Below, in pieces: positions 9,391-18,888 of a DNA stretch of 64,000 nt. Under the pieces are notes generated by a model. It was not told the origin of the DNA, did no database searches, and saw only the letters and a list, made by a program, of their open reading frames with translations. The position numbers were made by a program, and so were the translations under genes. The DNA is from Cuneatibacter sp. NSJ-177. GTDB taxonomy: Bacteria > Bacillota > Clostridia > Lachnospirales > Lachnospiraceae. Numbering within the stretch: position 1 is the first letter of the stretch; each line of letters begins with the position of its first letter. The DNA lies in contig NZ_JALIFO010000001.1 of the NCBI RefSeq assembly GCF_022867805.1, forward strand, positions 124,001 through 188,000. Reading direction: 5' to 3'.

Positions 9391-10332
9391 ATGTCTTTTT
9401 CCTTGCGGGCAAAAGAAGAGTTGGAAAAACATAAGAGCAGCGCGCGCCATTGTCAGATCGCGGAGCTGGCGGCGATCATCAGCGCTTTGGGGAGAATTTC
9501 TGTCCGTTTGGACGGAAGGCTTTTCCTGGTGATTCAAAGCGAGAGCCCCATGGTGGCGAGAAAGGCCGCGGTTCTCCTGCAAAAAGGATTCCAAATCAAG
9601 CCGGACGTCTCTGTCATGGGAAGCGGCGATTGGAAAAAGAGCCATGTGTACACACTGGCTCTGCGCCGCCATGAGGAGGTCTCGCGGGTTTTGCAGGCTA
9701 CCAAGTTTTTGCAGGAGAACGGGGTTCTCCGGGATCTGGAGCTGCCGGTGGACAACCGGGTGATTCAGAGCGCCTGCTGCCGCCGCGCTTTTTTGAGAGG
9801 GGCTTTTTTAAGTTCGGGCTCCATCAGCAATCCACAGAAATCCTATCATTTTGAGATCGTCTGCGGAAATGAAGAAAAGGCTGAACAGATCCGGAAAGTC
9901 ATGGTTTCCTTTGAAGTGGACGCGAAGATTGTGCTGCGGAAAAAGTATCATGTGGTCTATGTGAAGGAGAGCGACGGAATCGCCGACCTGTTGAATATCA
10001 TGGAGGCACATCTCAGCTTGATGGAGCTGGAGAATATCCGGATTCTCCGGGGGATCAGCGGCTCGGTGAACCGGAAAGTGAACTGTGAGACGGCGAACCT
10101 AAACAAGACGGTCTCAGCTGCCGTGGAACAGGTTAGGGACATCCGGTTGATTGAGGAAAAGCGCGGGCTGGACAGCCTGCCCGACGGTCTGCGGGAGATG
10201 GCTTATGTCCGTCTGGAAAATCCGGACATGCCGTTAAAAGAGCTGGGAGGCCTGCTGGATCCCCCGGTGGGTAAATCCGGGGTGAATCACCGTCTGCGGA
10301 AGCTGAAGGCCATCGCGGAAGAACTGATGTGA
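9391..10332 (+). CDS. whiA: DNA-binding protein WhiA
   Basis: WhiA is a DNA-binding protein linked to sporulation in actinomycetes and to division and chromosome segregation in Firmicutes. The 313-residue protein has the N-terminal LAGLIDADG-like fold (CRRAFLRGAFLSSGSISNPQ near residue 130) and the C-terminal WhiA helix-turn-helix (RLENPDMPLKELGGLL, then GVNHRLRKL). It begins 1 nt after murB. In many Clostridia rapZ and yvcK stand between murB and whiA; both are missing here. Confidence 0.96.
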   Translation: MSFSLRAKEELEKHKSSARHCQIAELAAIISALGRISVRLDGRLFLVIQSESPMVARKAAVLLQKGFQIKPDVSVMGSGDWKKSHVYTLALRRHEEVSRVLQATKFLQENGVLRDLELPVDNRVIQSACCRRAFLRGAFLSSGSISNPQKSYHFEIVCGNEEKAEQIRKVMVSFEVDAKIVLRKKYHVVYVKESDGIADLLNIMEAHLSLMELENIRILRGISGSVNRKVNCETANLNKTVSAAVEQVRDIRLIEEKRGLDSLPDGLREMAYVRLENPDMPLKELGGLLDPPVGKSGVNHRLRKLKAIAEELM

Positions 10333-10383
10333 TAAGAGAGAATTGCGGTGGGATATCGATTGGGAAGAACGGAGGAATGGCGG

Positions 10384-11106
10384 ATGTCGGATTTGCCTGT
10401 TTGGATCGCCGTCTGTGACGACGACCGGAAAGATTTAGAGAAGCTTTCCGCCATGGTGAAGCAAATATTGGAAAAAGAGAAACGCCCGGTCCACCTGGAT
10501 TCCTACGCCAGCAGCCAGGAACTGTTTCGTCTGCTGCACGAGAAACCAGACCGGTATCAGATTCTGGTCCTGGATGTGATGATGGACGAGATCGATGGAA
10601 TTTCTATGGCGTCAAGGCTGCGCAGCCTGGGCACTTCTTCCCTCGTGATCTTTGTCTCCACGAACCGGGAGATGGCGCTGCTCGGCTACGAAGTGGAAGC
10701 CGTCCGCTATCTGGCAAAACCGGTGGAGGAAAAAAAACTCCGGGAAGCATTGGGATACTGCATAGAAAAATTGCAGCAAAAGAAAATTCTTATGGTCAAG
10801 ATGAAGGATGGCTGTATGCGGAAAATCCGTATGGACCGTCTGGCCTACATAGAAATCTGCGGCAGGAACACCATTTTGATAGAAGAGGGACACAAATGGG
10901 AATCCCTCTCCTCCATCCGCGAGCTGGAAGAAGAATTGCCTGCGGAGACATTCTGCCGCTGCCATCAAAGTTTTCTGGTGAATCTGGACCGGGTGGAATC
11001 CATTCAGCGTTATGAACTGACCCTCCAGGGAGGGCTTCGGGTTCCGGTCAGCAAATCCAAATACAACGAAACGAGAGAACGATTATTTTTTTATGTCTCG
11101 GACTGA
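10384..11106 (+). CDS. LytTR-family response regulator (AgrA/LytR type)
   Basis: This is the cytosolic output protein of a two-component system. A receiver domain occupies residues 7-120, with acidic CDDD near residue 11, phospho-acceptor D64 in LVLDVMM, and the K of YLAKP. A LytTR DNA-binding domain follows (about 135-237: FCRCHQSFLVNLDRVESI). I chose the ATG at 10384 because GGAGGA sits correctly before it; an in-frame GTG at 10348 has no ribosome site. Its 3' end overlaps the last 16 bp of the convergent histidine kinase gene, the obvious partner. It begins 51 nt after whiA. Confidence 0.9.
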   Translation: MSDLPVWIAVCDDDRKDLEKLSAMVKQILEKEKRPVHLDSYASSQELFRLLHEKPDRYQILVLDVMMDEIDGISMASRLRSLGTSSLVIFVSTNREMALLGYEVEAVRYLAKPVEEKKLREALGYCIEKLQQKKILMVKMKDGCMRKIRMDRLAYIEICGRNTILIEEGHKWESLSSIRELEEELPAETFCRCHQSFLVNLDRVESIQRYELTLQGGLRVPVSKSKYNETRERLFFYVSD

Positions 11107-13079
11107 CCGCTTGGACTTTCGAGAGGGATGGCAAAGGCTGTCCGGAATTTTCCCGGAAGTTCTTTTGTCTCAAGGATCCCGCCGTATTTTTCTACAATGT
11201 TTTTCATAATCAGAATACCGTAGCCGTGGAGTTCCACGGTTCTTTTTTTGTCGATTTTTCCGGCAGAAGGCTCATTTGACGTGGAATTTTCCAGCGACAG
11301 ATAGAAAAACCTCCCTTTAATGTGCAGATCCAGACGCAGATACGAAGGTTTCTCACCGGATTCGGCAGCAGCCTGGATGGCATTGTCCAGGGCGTTCAGC
11401 AAGAGCGAAGTCAAATCCGTGTCACCAAGGGGTAGTGAGGCCGGAGCTTCCGCCCTCTCGATGCTCACTTTTATTCCGGCGTCGGCGGCGGAGAGCAGCC
11501 GGCTGTTAAACAGAATATCGATCATATAGTTGCCGGTGCTTAAGATAGGTTGAAGTGTGGCAAGCTGTTCCGATACGGCGGCTGCGTAATCAGAGGCACG
11601 CTTGCTTTGCCCATCGGCCAGAAGCTCCTGGAGCGCCAGCAGATGCCGGTTGATATCGTGGCGCAAAATGGCAGTCTGCTTGACCTGCTGCTTGATATAA
11701 ATGCTGCTGTCCTGCGCCATTTTTTCTTTTAAGAGGATGGCGGTCCGCTCTGCGCTGGTCTGTTTTTGATACCAAATAAATTCAAATAGCACTGAGACAA
11801 AGGCGCAGATCAAAAACAGAATACGAAATCCCCGTAAGGGCAGGACGGTGTTGGAATAATCAACCTGGGAAAGGCGGGAAAACAGACCGCCGGGGTAGTC
11901 CGAGCCAAGCAGCGCGCCGGCGGCCAGGAACGCGGCAAAACCTCCCGCGGTGATCCCGGCCGTAATACAAAATACAGAATAGAAACGATTTTTTCTTTTC
12001 CAGTTGAGGAAGGCCAGCACAGTGACGGCGAGAAACAGGAGCAGAGTATAAAAATTGGAAAAGAACAACAGGTGGTATTTCAGAAAACCTGGCAGTTCGG
12101 GATGCCGGTATTGGTACCATACGTGAGCCAGGACGGCAATAACTTGGACAAGCAGGCTGAGTCCAAGGGGAAGCCGAAATGGCCGGTCCATACGGGTGCA
12201 GAGAAACAGGAGGATAGAGGTGCTGGATAAAAGATATCCAAGATTATTTAAATCGATTCCGGTCCCTTCCCGGCTCCAGGGAAAATATTTATGGTAATAA
12301 GGCGCATCGGCCACTTGACTCACCATCAGCAGGAAAAAGAAAGCGGAGAGAAAAAACATGCCCCAATCCAATTTGCCGGAAAACGTCTGAAAAACCATCA
12401 AAAGCAGCGAAAAAAAGCCGAACAGAAAGAACGCCATGGCGGGCAGGGAATTCGACGCCGCATCAGCGATCAGGGCGCTCTCCGAGGCATATCCGCAGTA
12501 TAAAACAACCGAACAGGGGTAGGCGGTCATGTCCATATTCTGTTTTTCGCTGGGCCCGGTACTCTGGGCGATGGTCAGAGTTTTTCCCAGATAATGGGAA
12601 GGAAGGGCGACCACGAGCGGGGACTCTTCATCCCATTCCTTCATCGGGAGAGTCAGATAGCCAATCCGGTTGTCCTCATCGGGGCAGTCTGTGTAGAGCA
12701 GCTGGCCGTCCAGAAAAACACTGACATTGCGGTTCACCACACCGATACGCAGGGTGGGATCGTCGACCTCCTGGTCCATGACGCGGGAATAGTAGAAGGT
12801 TTGGCCCGGCCGTTCTATACCGGTAAAGCCTTCGATTCCATCGTAGAACAAAGAGGTTTTTTCTTCTCCTTCCATCAAAAAGGCGGTCCATCCATTGGCA
12901 TCCTCCTTGGATTCCACTTGCTCCGTGCCTTCTTTAACCGAAGAGACGGAAAGATCGTAAATATCATTTTTCAAGGGATGTGTGTAGGTAAGAAGCACAG
13001 GAACAAATAGTCCGCAGAGAAGGGCCGCCGCTGCGACTGGAATCAGGATTTTTAGATAACGAACGATTGAACGATACAT
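11091..13079 (-). CDS. 7TM sensor histidine kinase with GHKL ATPase domain
   Basis: The 662-residue membrane kinase is probably the partner of the convergent LytTR regulator. A first membrane helix lies near residues 10-30. An extracytoplasmic domain of about 170 residues follows, then seven closely spaced hydrophobic helices (about 210-440), the layout of 7TMR-DISM-type sensors. A cytosolic coiled coil leads to LRHDINRHLLAL, where the histidine is the likely phospho-acceptor, as in AgrC-type kinases. The GHKL ATPase has an N-box (LLLNALDNAIQAA) and a G-box (HGYGILIMKNIVEKYGG). I start at 13079 because AGAGGAGC precedes that ATG; an upstream in-frame start at 13142 lacks one. The ligand is unknown. 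Confidence 0.88.
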   Translation of the reverse strand: MYRSIVRYLKILIPVAAAALLCGLFVPVLLTYTHPLKNDIYDLSVSSVKEGTEQVESKEDANGWTAFLMEGEEKTSLFYDGIEGFTGIERPGQTFYYSRVMDQEVDDPTLRIGVVNRNVSVFLDGQLLYTDCPDEDNRIGYLTLPMKEWDEESPLVVALPSHYLGKTLTIAQSTGPSEKQNMDMTAYPCSVVLYCGYASESALIADAASNSLPAMAFFLFGFFSLLLMVFQTFSGKLDWGMFFLSAFFFLLMVSQVADAPYYHKYFPWSREGTGIDLNNLGYLLSSTSILLFLCTRMDRPFRLPLGLSLLVQVIAVLAHVWYQYRHPELPGFLKYHLLFFSNFYTLLLFLAVTVLAFLNWKRKNRFYSVFCITAGITAGGFAAFLAAGALLGSDYPGGLFSRLSQVDYSNTVLPLRGFRILFLICAFVSVLFEFIWYQKQTSAERTAILLKEKMAQDSSIYIKQQVKQTAILRHDINRHLLALQELLADGQSKRASDYAAAVSEQLATLQPILSTGNYMIDILFNSRLLSAADAGIKVSIERAEAPASLPLGDTDLTSLLLNALDNAIQAAAESGEKPSYLRLDLHIKGRFFYLSLENSTSNEPSAGKIDKKRTVELHGYGILIMKNIVEKYGGILETKELPGKFRTAFAIPLESPSGQSET

Positions 13080-13142
13080 ATAAGCTCCTCTTTTGTCAAA
13101 TCTCGACGTTTGCTGAGTCTGCATCAAGCTTAACAGCCCCAA

Positions 13143-13357
13143 TTTGTTCCGTCAATATAAATAATTTCTGATTTTGCATATTTTTTCCCGATTTTGCTTG
13201 GGGGATAGATTCTTCTGTATCTTTTTTATAGAATAGAATCAATCTTTAAAAAAGTAAGTGGAATGGACAAAAAATACAGGGACAATCTCTATGAAAAGCG
13301 GCAGAGAATCCCTTTTTATTTCCCAAAGAAAAAGCGCATGAAAAAGAGGCGGCAAAC
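13143..13357. other. AT-rich divergent intergenic region between kinase and CIS activator
   Basis: This 215-nt stretch separates the divergently transcribed kinase and STAND-regulator genes and must hold both promoters. It is AT-rich, with TATAGAAT near 13227, but I could not assign a -35 box with proper spacing on either strand. No ORF with a ribosome site is seen. Confidence 0.4.
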
Positions 13358-16048
13358 GTGATCAGAGAAAACAGAAACATTGATTCTAAAATACAGATAC
13401 CGGCGCAGATCCCTTCTTATGTGGAACGAAAACGTCTGCACGCCGAATACCGGGAGAAAAAGGTAACTGTGTTTTATGCGGGCGCAGGCTTTGGGAAGAC
13501 CATGTTTATGGCGGACGTGGCGCATCAGCAGGAAAAACGCTGCGCCTGGTATCAGCTGGAAGCGTCCGACAATGAACCCATTTTGTTTTTACATATCCTG
13601 GAAAGCTCGGTAAAGCGGGTGATTCCTGATTTTTCCTTTCCCTTATCACCTCCGATGCGGGAACAGACAGTAGAGGCTGCTGCCGGTACATTTGCCGAGA
13701 CGCTTTCTGATTTGGTTTCCGGACCGCTTTTGATTGCATTTGACGATTTTCAGGTAATTCAAGAGGAGGCAATCAGTCAAATCCTGTCAGTCCTGATCCG
13801 GAAAACTTCGCCGGAGATTCATTTTTTCTTTGCAACCAAAGGGGCGTTTCCCTCTTTTCTTGCCACTTTTTTGGCTCAAGGCAGCGCCGTGCTGTTTGGA
13901 CAGGCGCAGCTTCAGTTTACCCAGGAAGAAGCGGCCCTCTTGTTGGAAAAGGTGACCGGGGAGCAAATGGAGCCGGACGCACTGCAGCGGATCTATGAAT
14001 ATACGGAAGGATGGCCGGTGGGACTGATGTTTGCCGGGCTGGGGCTTCAGGGACAAGTGCATGCTGCGGACGCCCACAGCGTGCTGCGGGGCTCCCGTAT
14101 TTATGATTATATTGCCTATGAAGTGTTTCGTAAGCTTTCCTTTGACCTGCAGCAGTTTTTGGTGGACACATCAGTTCTGGATCCTTTGAATCCGTGGGTC
14201 TGTGATTTTGTCACCGGAAAAACCAACGCGAAGAATAACCTGGACTATCTGGTGCAGGAGAATTTATTTGTCATCCGGCTTGACGGGCAGAAATCCTGGT
14301 ACCGCTATCATTCGATCTTCAAGGATTTCCTGAACAGTCAGATTAAGGAAGAACGGAAACGAGAAATTTTAAAAAAGGCGTCTCTCTATTATATGAGAAA
14401 GCAGGACTTTGAGCCGGGGATCAAGTATGCCCTGCGGTGCGGTGACAGTGAGACCGTTGGGCTGGGCGTGGAGCTCTATGCCGGGGAGCTGATTCAAAAC
14501 GGCCGGACGGCTTTACTTTCCCAGTGGGTTCACTTTTTGGAAATTGAGGGCGGCCGGATGTCCTGGGCATGCCTCCATGAGATCAGCGCTTTTTATGCCT
14601 GCCAGGGGCAGGAGGAGAAAGCTGCCGGTTATCTGATGCAGGCGGCAAAGACGGCGCTGCGGGATGAAAAATACGAGATTTATTCCAAGTATCTGCTGGA
14701 ATTGCTGCCGGCGCTGGACCAATTGGAAACGTTGAGCGCACGCACGGATTTTCTCATGGAATCCATGGGGAAAATCAAAGGAAAAACAACAAAATATTGT
14801 GGACAGCTGATGAAAATCCTGCTGGAATACTGTGTTCAGATGGATGACTGGGATATGCTGTTTTCTTTCCGGGACAACATCCGCAAAGGGGCGGTCAAGG
14901 TTCTCCACGGCCAGTCGGAAATCATTGACTGCGTGGAGTGGCTGTGCCGGTCTCAGGCGGCTGCTCTCTATGATGAAAATTTTTTACAGGAAGCCCGCGG
15001 ATATCAGGTATATTCCCAGGTGTTTATGGACTTTGGGTTTTATCGGTATCTGACCCAAGAATATCGGGCGGGAAGGCTCTCTGAGCGAAAAGCGGAGCTG
15101 GCTGAGGTTCTTTCTTTTGCCAAAGGCAGCCTGTTTGCTCAGTGGATGCGTTTGTACCAGCTTCTCCTATCCTGTCAAAAAGGTGAAATTTCGGACTCCT
15201 GCGCCAGAAAGGAAGCGCGGCGTCTGGAGGAGTATCGGAACCGTCAGGAGGTGTCCTGGCCAAAGCTGTCGGAGAAAGATCAGAAAAAATTCTACGCTCT
15301 CCTGGCGGAACCGGAGGAACAGCAGGGGCAGGCGCTTCCTCATCTGGATGTGTTTTGTTTCGGCAGTTTCCGCGTGTGGACAGAGGATGGAAAGCCGCTC
15401 TCCTGGAGAACCAAAAAGACAAGGGAGCTGTTTGCCTGCCTGTTTGCAGCCCAGGGGAAAGAGATGGAGAAAGATGTGCTGATGGAGTACTTATGGCCCG
15501 AAGGGGATGCCCAAAAATCATCGGCGCTTTTAGACACCACTGTGTCCTATCTGAGGAAGACCTTGACCAATGCAGGGTGCGGCCATGCTTTTGTGGTCCA
15601 GAATAAGAGATACCGTTTGGAGATGAAGGCAATCCGGTCCGACTACGCCCGCTTTTTGGAGGTGGCCGGAGCCTTTCTAAGCGGAGATTGGGATTTGGCT
15701 GCGGAGGCAGGGCCGGAGACTCTCCCGGAGCTATACGGGTCGGGCTACCTGAGCGGGGAAGATTATCTGTGGGCGGTTACCGAACGGGAACGGTTGGAGC
15801 AGCGGTATTTGAAAGCGATGCAGCGTCTGGCCAGGCATTATTTCGATCAAGGCCAGTACCGTCTGGCCGCGGATTCGGCGGGCCGCGCATTGGAGACAGA
15901 TGCTTTTTCCAACGAACTGGCCGGTCTTTTAATCGACAGTCTGGAGGCTTCCGGTGATCGGAGGAATGCAAAAAAACAGTTTGAAAAGTATAACAGCCTT
16001 TGGCTGGAGGAAATGGGACAGGAGCTGACCTATGACAGATCCCTATAG
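13358..16048 (+). CDS. MalT-like STAND NTPase transcriptional activator with BTAD domain
   Basis: The 896-residue regulator probably controls the CIS operon it precedes. The N-terminus is MalT-like: VERKRL, then the P-loop AGAGFGKT (41-48), then FDDF (Walker B like) near residue 128, followed by a winged-helix-like region and helical TPR-like repeats (about 300-600). The C-terminus swaps the usual LuxR HTH for an OmpR-like winged helix (about 668-745: FCFGSFRVW, SWRTKKTRELFACL, YLWPEGD) and a BTAD helical domain (about 760-890). This is the SARP-type output arrangement. It uses a GTG start preceded by AGAGGCGG. Its last 17 bp overlap the AAA+ gene, which argues for co-transcription. The inducer is unknown. 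Confidence 0.85.
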   Translation: MIRENRNIDSKIQIPAQIPSYVERKRLHAEYREKKVTVFYAGAGFGKTMFMADVAHQQEKRCAWYQLEASDNEPILFLHILESSVKRVIPDFSFPLSPPMREQTVEAAAGTFAETLSDLVSGPLLIAFDDFQVIQEEAISQILSVLIRKTSPEIHFFFATKGAFPSFLATFLAQGSAVLFGQAQLQFTQEEAALLLEKVTGEQMEPDALQRIYEYTEGWPVGLMFAGLGLQGQVHAADAHSVLRGSRIYDYIAYEVFRKLSFDLQQFLVDTSVLDPLNPWVCDFVTGKTNAKNNLDYLVQENLFVIRLDGQKSWYRYHSIFKDFLNSQIKEERKREILKKASLYYMRKQDFEPGIKYALRCGDSETVGLGVELYAGELIQNGRTALLSQWVHFLEIEGGRMSWACLHEISAFYACQGQEEKAAGYLMQAAKTALRDEKYEIYSKYLLELLPALDQLETLSARTDFLMESMGKIKGKTTKYCGQLMKILLEYCVQMDDWDMLFSFRDNIRKGAVKVLHGQSEIIDCVEWLCRSQAAALYDENFLQEARGYQVYSQVFMDFGFYRYLTQEYRAGRLSERKAELAEVLSFAKGSLFAQWMRLYQLLLSCQKGEISDSCARKEARRLEEYRNRQEVSWPKLSEKDQKKFYALLAEPEEQQGQALPHLDVFCFGSFRVWTEDGKPLSWRTKKTRELFACLFAAQGKEMEKDVLMEYLWPEGDAQKSSALLDTTVSYLRKTLTNAGCGHAFVVQNKRYRLEMKAIRSDYARFLEVAGAFLSGDWDLAAEAGPETLPELYGSGYLSGEDYLWAVTERERLEQRYLKAMQRLARHYFDQGQYRLAADSAGRALETDAFSNELAGLLIDSLEASGDRRNAKKQFEKYNSLWLEEMGQELTYDRSL

Positions 16049-18041
16049 ACAGGATATGATGAATGCGGTTTGGAGGGCATTGGAAGAGTACGGAAAACGC
16101 AGGAATCCTCCGGTTGTCCTTCGCTTTACCACGGAGATTTCAGATGAGAAAACTTCCAGCGAATGTTTCCTGACTTGGGCTGAGAGAGGGAGGCAGGCGC
16201 TTTCCGATGGACAATGGGAACCTCTGGAGTATTTATTTGCTTTGTTTCAGGCCGATGATCTGGAACGGATGTGCGTGGCCGTCTGTCTGGCAGCAGAGCT
16301 GGAACCAGACTGCGGGCCGGTGATCCGATCCTTGCAGAGGGAGGGGGCGCTTCCGACCGCAGGATTTTTGATGAAGCTGTACGGTCCGGGCGCGGACGCC
16401 GGACATTTTTCCTCTCACGGAGTGCTGCACCGCTGGTTTTTGGAACCGGGCAGGGCCGGGGGGAGGGAGACCCAGCTGGAGCAGCCGCTGAAATTGAGAG
16501 AACGGGTGGTGGAATTTGCCTTAGGAAAATGGGAGAATCGAAAGCTTTCTGCCTGGACTTCCCTCCTGTTTCCAGAAAAATGCAGCCTGACCTCCTTGGG
16601 AAGAAGAGAATATGAATCCTGGCATTTAGGATTTCAAAAAGCACACGCCGGCAAGCTTCCAGGACAGTGGGTTTTTCTGATCGGCGGGCCGGAGGGTGTG
16701 GGAAAAAAGACACAGCTTGTCCGGCTGGCGCAGGAAAGTGGCCGGCCGGTTTTCTGCGCGGACCGAAGGCGGCTGGATCCCTCCGCTTTGAGGGGATCCT
16801 GGATGGAACTGATTTGGGAATGCAAAGTGAATCAGGCGTTCCTGGCCGTGGAACACTGGAACCCCTCGGACGGCAGGGAAGAAGAGTGGGGTTCTTTCTT
16901 GGAACAGGCCTCTTGGGAGGGGGAAGCTTTGATCGTTCTTTCCGAAGAAGCGGAACAAGTCCAATTTTTCGGACAGCATGTGTGGAAGATAGAACTTTCG
17001 CTGCCGGACCTTGCGGAGGCGGCGGAACTTTGGCGTTTTTTGGCTTCCGGATACTCTTGGCGGGACCCGCTCCGTGCGGAAGAATTGGCAGGGCTGTTTC
17101 TTTTGCCTCCGGGGCAGGTGGAGGAAATGCTGGCCGGGGCCTGGGGACGCGCTGGAGACGGAGGGATCGGCACGGAAGAGGTAAAAGCATTCTGCCGGGA
17201 AAATCTTTCCGGACAATCCGGCGGAAGCCTGCGGCGGGTCCCTCTAAAATTTGGCTGGGAGGATCTGGTGCTGCCAGGTCCTGTGGTACGTATGCTGAAA
17301 GATGCCTGCGCCCAGGCAAAAAACAAGTATGCGGTATACGAGACTTGGGGGCTTTCGGAGAAAATTGCCTATGGCACCGGTACTTCCCTGGTGTTTTCCG
17401 GCTCCCCCGGAACTGGAAAGACCATGGCGGCCCAGGTCCTGGCCCGCGAATTGGGGCTGGAATTGTTCCGGATCGATCTGGCGGCGGTGGTCAGCAAATA
17501 CATCGGGGAGACAGAGAAAAATCTAAATGTTATTTTTGAGGAGGGAAGGAAGAGCCAGGCGGTCCTGTTTTTTGACGAGGCGGACGTGCTTTTTTCCAAG
17601 AGGACGGAAGTCCGGGACTCCAATGATAAATATAGCAATATGGAAGCTGCCTTTCTCCTGCAAAAGATGGAGGAATACACCGGAACCGTCATCTTGGCTA
17701 CTAATTACCTGCAAAATGTCGACGAGGCATTTAAACGGAGGATGACCTTCCTGATTGAGTTCCCCTTCCCGGATCCGGAAAACCGCAGGCGGCTGTGGGA
17801 GATTTCGATTCCCCGAAGAATGCGTCTGGAAAATGACGTGGATTTTGATTTTCTGTCGGCTCATTTTGAGCTTTCCGGCAGCCAGATTAAAAATAGTGTG
17901 AGAAACGGAGCATTTTTGGCCGTGGGAGACGGAGAGAACGCAGTGGGGATGCGGCATTTGCTTTTGGCTGTAAAGCGGGAACTGGAAAAGAGCGGAAAGA
18001 AACTGTCCGCCGGTGATTTTGGCGAGTACGGCGGCTTTTAG
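16032..18041 (+). CDS. CIS-associated AAA+ ATPase 1 (Afp15-like)
   Basis: The 669-residue protein resembles the AAA+ ATPase found in extracellular contractile injection system clusters (Afp15/Pvc15 family). The second, canonical AAA module has Walker A GSPGTGKT (about 457-464), LFFDEADVLF (Walker B), a KRTEVRDSNDKYSN segment, and ATNYLQNVDEAFKRR, holding the sensor-1 Asn and arginine fingers. The first half contains a P-loop-like GPEGVGKKT (about 220-228) whose Ser/Thr position is Lys, so it may not hydrolyse ATP. It overlaps the activator gene by 17 bp and has AGGAG before its ATG. A paralogue lies at 42566-44791 with the same two-part plan. Its role in assembly or loading is inferred from the family. 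Confidence 0.85.
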   Translation: MTDPYRQDMMNAVWRALEEYGKRRNPPVVLRFTTEISDEKTSSECFLTWAERGRQALSDGQWEPLEYLFALFQADDLERMCVAVCLAAELEPDCGPVIRSLQREGALPTAGFLMKLYGPGADAGHFSSHGVLHRWFLEPGRAGGRETQLEQPLKLRERVVEFALGKWENRKLSAWTSLLFPEKCSLTSLGRREYESWHLGFQKAHAGKLPGQWVFLIGGPEGVGKKTQLVRLAQESGRPVFCADRRRLDPSALRGSWMELIWECKVNQAFLAVEHWNPSDGREEEWGSFLEQASWEGEALIVLSEEAEQVQFFGQHVWKIELSLPDLAEAAELWRFLASGYSWRDPLRAEELAGLFLLPPGQVEEMLAGAWGRAGDGGIGTEEVKAFCRENLSGQSGGSLRRVPLKFGWEDLVLPGPVVRMLKDACAQAKNKYAVYETWGLSEKIAYGTGTSLVFSGSPGTGKTMAAQVLARELGLELFRIDLAAVVSKYIGETEKNLNVIFEEGRKSQAVLFFDEADVLFSKRTEVRDSNDKYSNMEAAFLLQKMEEYTGTVILATNYLQNVDEAFKRRMTFLIEFPFPDPENRRRLWEISIPRRMRLENDVDFDFLSAHFELSGSQIKNSVRNGAFLAVGDGENAVGMRHLLLAVKRELEKSGKKLSAGDFGEYGGF

Positions 18042-18888
18042 GGGAGGGCGGACAGGAGATTTGGAGTATAAAGAAAAAAGAGCAACGGAGAAAGATTACC
18101 GGCTGCGAAAACGGGAAGAAGACCGGGAAAACATTTTGAAAGGGTACGAACCCTCGGAAAAGGAGGAGGAAAAAGCGCCTCTGGAGCGCCTGCGGGCGGA
18201 AAGTGAAACCGGTTTTCTCAGCGCCGGATTTTCCGGAGAAAAAAAGGAAAAGGTGGTTCTCTTGGTCTCCCAGGACAAGGAGGCGCGGGCCCGGCGCGAA
18301 GAAAAGAATTTGAAACGGGAGGGAGCCCGCCCGGAGAAAGTGGAGGGAAAACGGGTTTTGACCAACAGCCATAATCCGGGAAAAAGCGCAGCGCTTTTCG
18401 AGCTGGACTCGTCCAAGAATAAAAAACGTCTGCTTTCGGAAATTACAGCGCTGATGGAAAAAAAGGGAAATGAAACCGTCTCCGGCCTTCTTCCTTATCT
18501 AGAAGAAAAAGAAGAGGCCGAGCAGATTCAGGTTTTAGAGGACGAGGCCCGAAAGAGTGAGGATCCGGTCCGGATCGGGCAAAACCGCCGTCTGGCCGGA
18601 ATGCTTCGGGAGGATCAGAGGAAGAAAGAGGAACAAAAGCAGCGTCTCTTAAAAATGCTGGAGACGAACCTGGAGACGGAACAGGAAAAAGCCCCCCGCT
18701 TTCCCTGGGAGCTTCTCTTGGGCATGGCGGCCGCTTTCCTTTCGGGGGAACAAAATCCGGACCAGCCGCCGGAGGAACAACCGGGACCGGAAAAAAATCC
18801 TTCCGTCCCGGAAAGCAGATCCGAAGGGCAGGAGGAGACGGATGAGCGGAAGGAACAACCGGATCAAACGTCGATTTTTACCGTGTGA
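18013..18888 (+). CDS. highly charged coiled-coil protein of the CIS locus, unknown
   Basis: I do not recognise this protein. It is dominated by Lys, Arg and Glu, with long predicted helical stretches, a short more hydrophobic patch (FPWELLLGMAAAFLSG near residue 240) and a Pro/Glu-rich C-terminal tail (PEEQPGPEKNPS). No enzyme motif is visible. It lies between the first AAA+ ATPase and the sheath gene and is co-oriented. The start is uncertain: a GTG at 18013 overlaps the ATPase gene and lacks a ribosome site, and a TTG at 18061 follows GGGGAGGG at non-ideal spacing. A scaffold or adaptor role is only a guess. Confidence 0.6.
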   Translation: MILASTAAFRGGRTGDLEYKEKRATEKDYRLRKREEDRENILKGYEPSEKEEEKAPLERLRAESETGFLSAGFSGEKKEKVVLLVSQDKEARARREEKNLKREGARPEKVEGKRVLTNSHNPGKSAALFELDSSKNKKRLLSEITALMEKKGNETVSGLLPYLEEKEEAEQIQVLEDEARKSEDPVRIGQNRRLAGMLREDQRKKEEQKQRLLKMLETNLETEQEKAPRFPWELLLGMAAAFLSGEQNPDQPPEEQPGPEKNPSVPESRSEGQEETDERKEQPDQTSIFTV

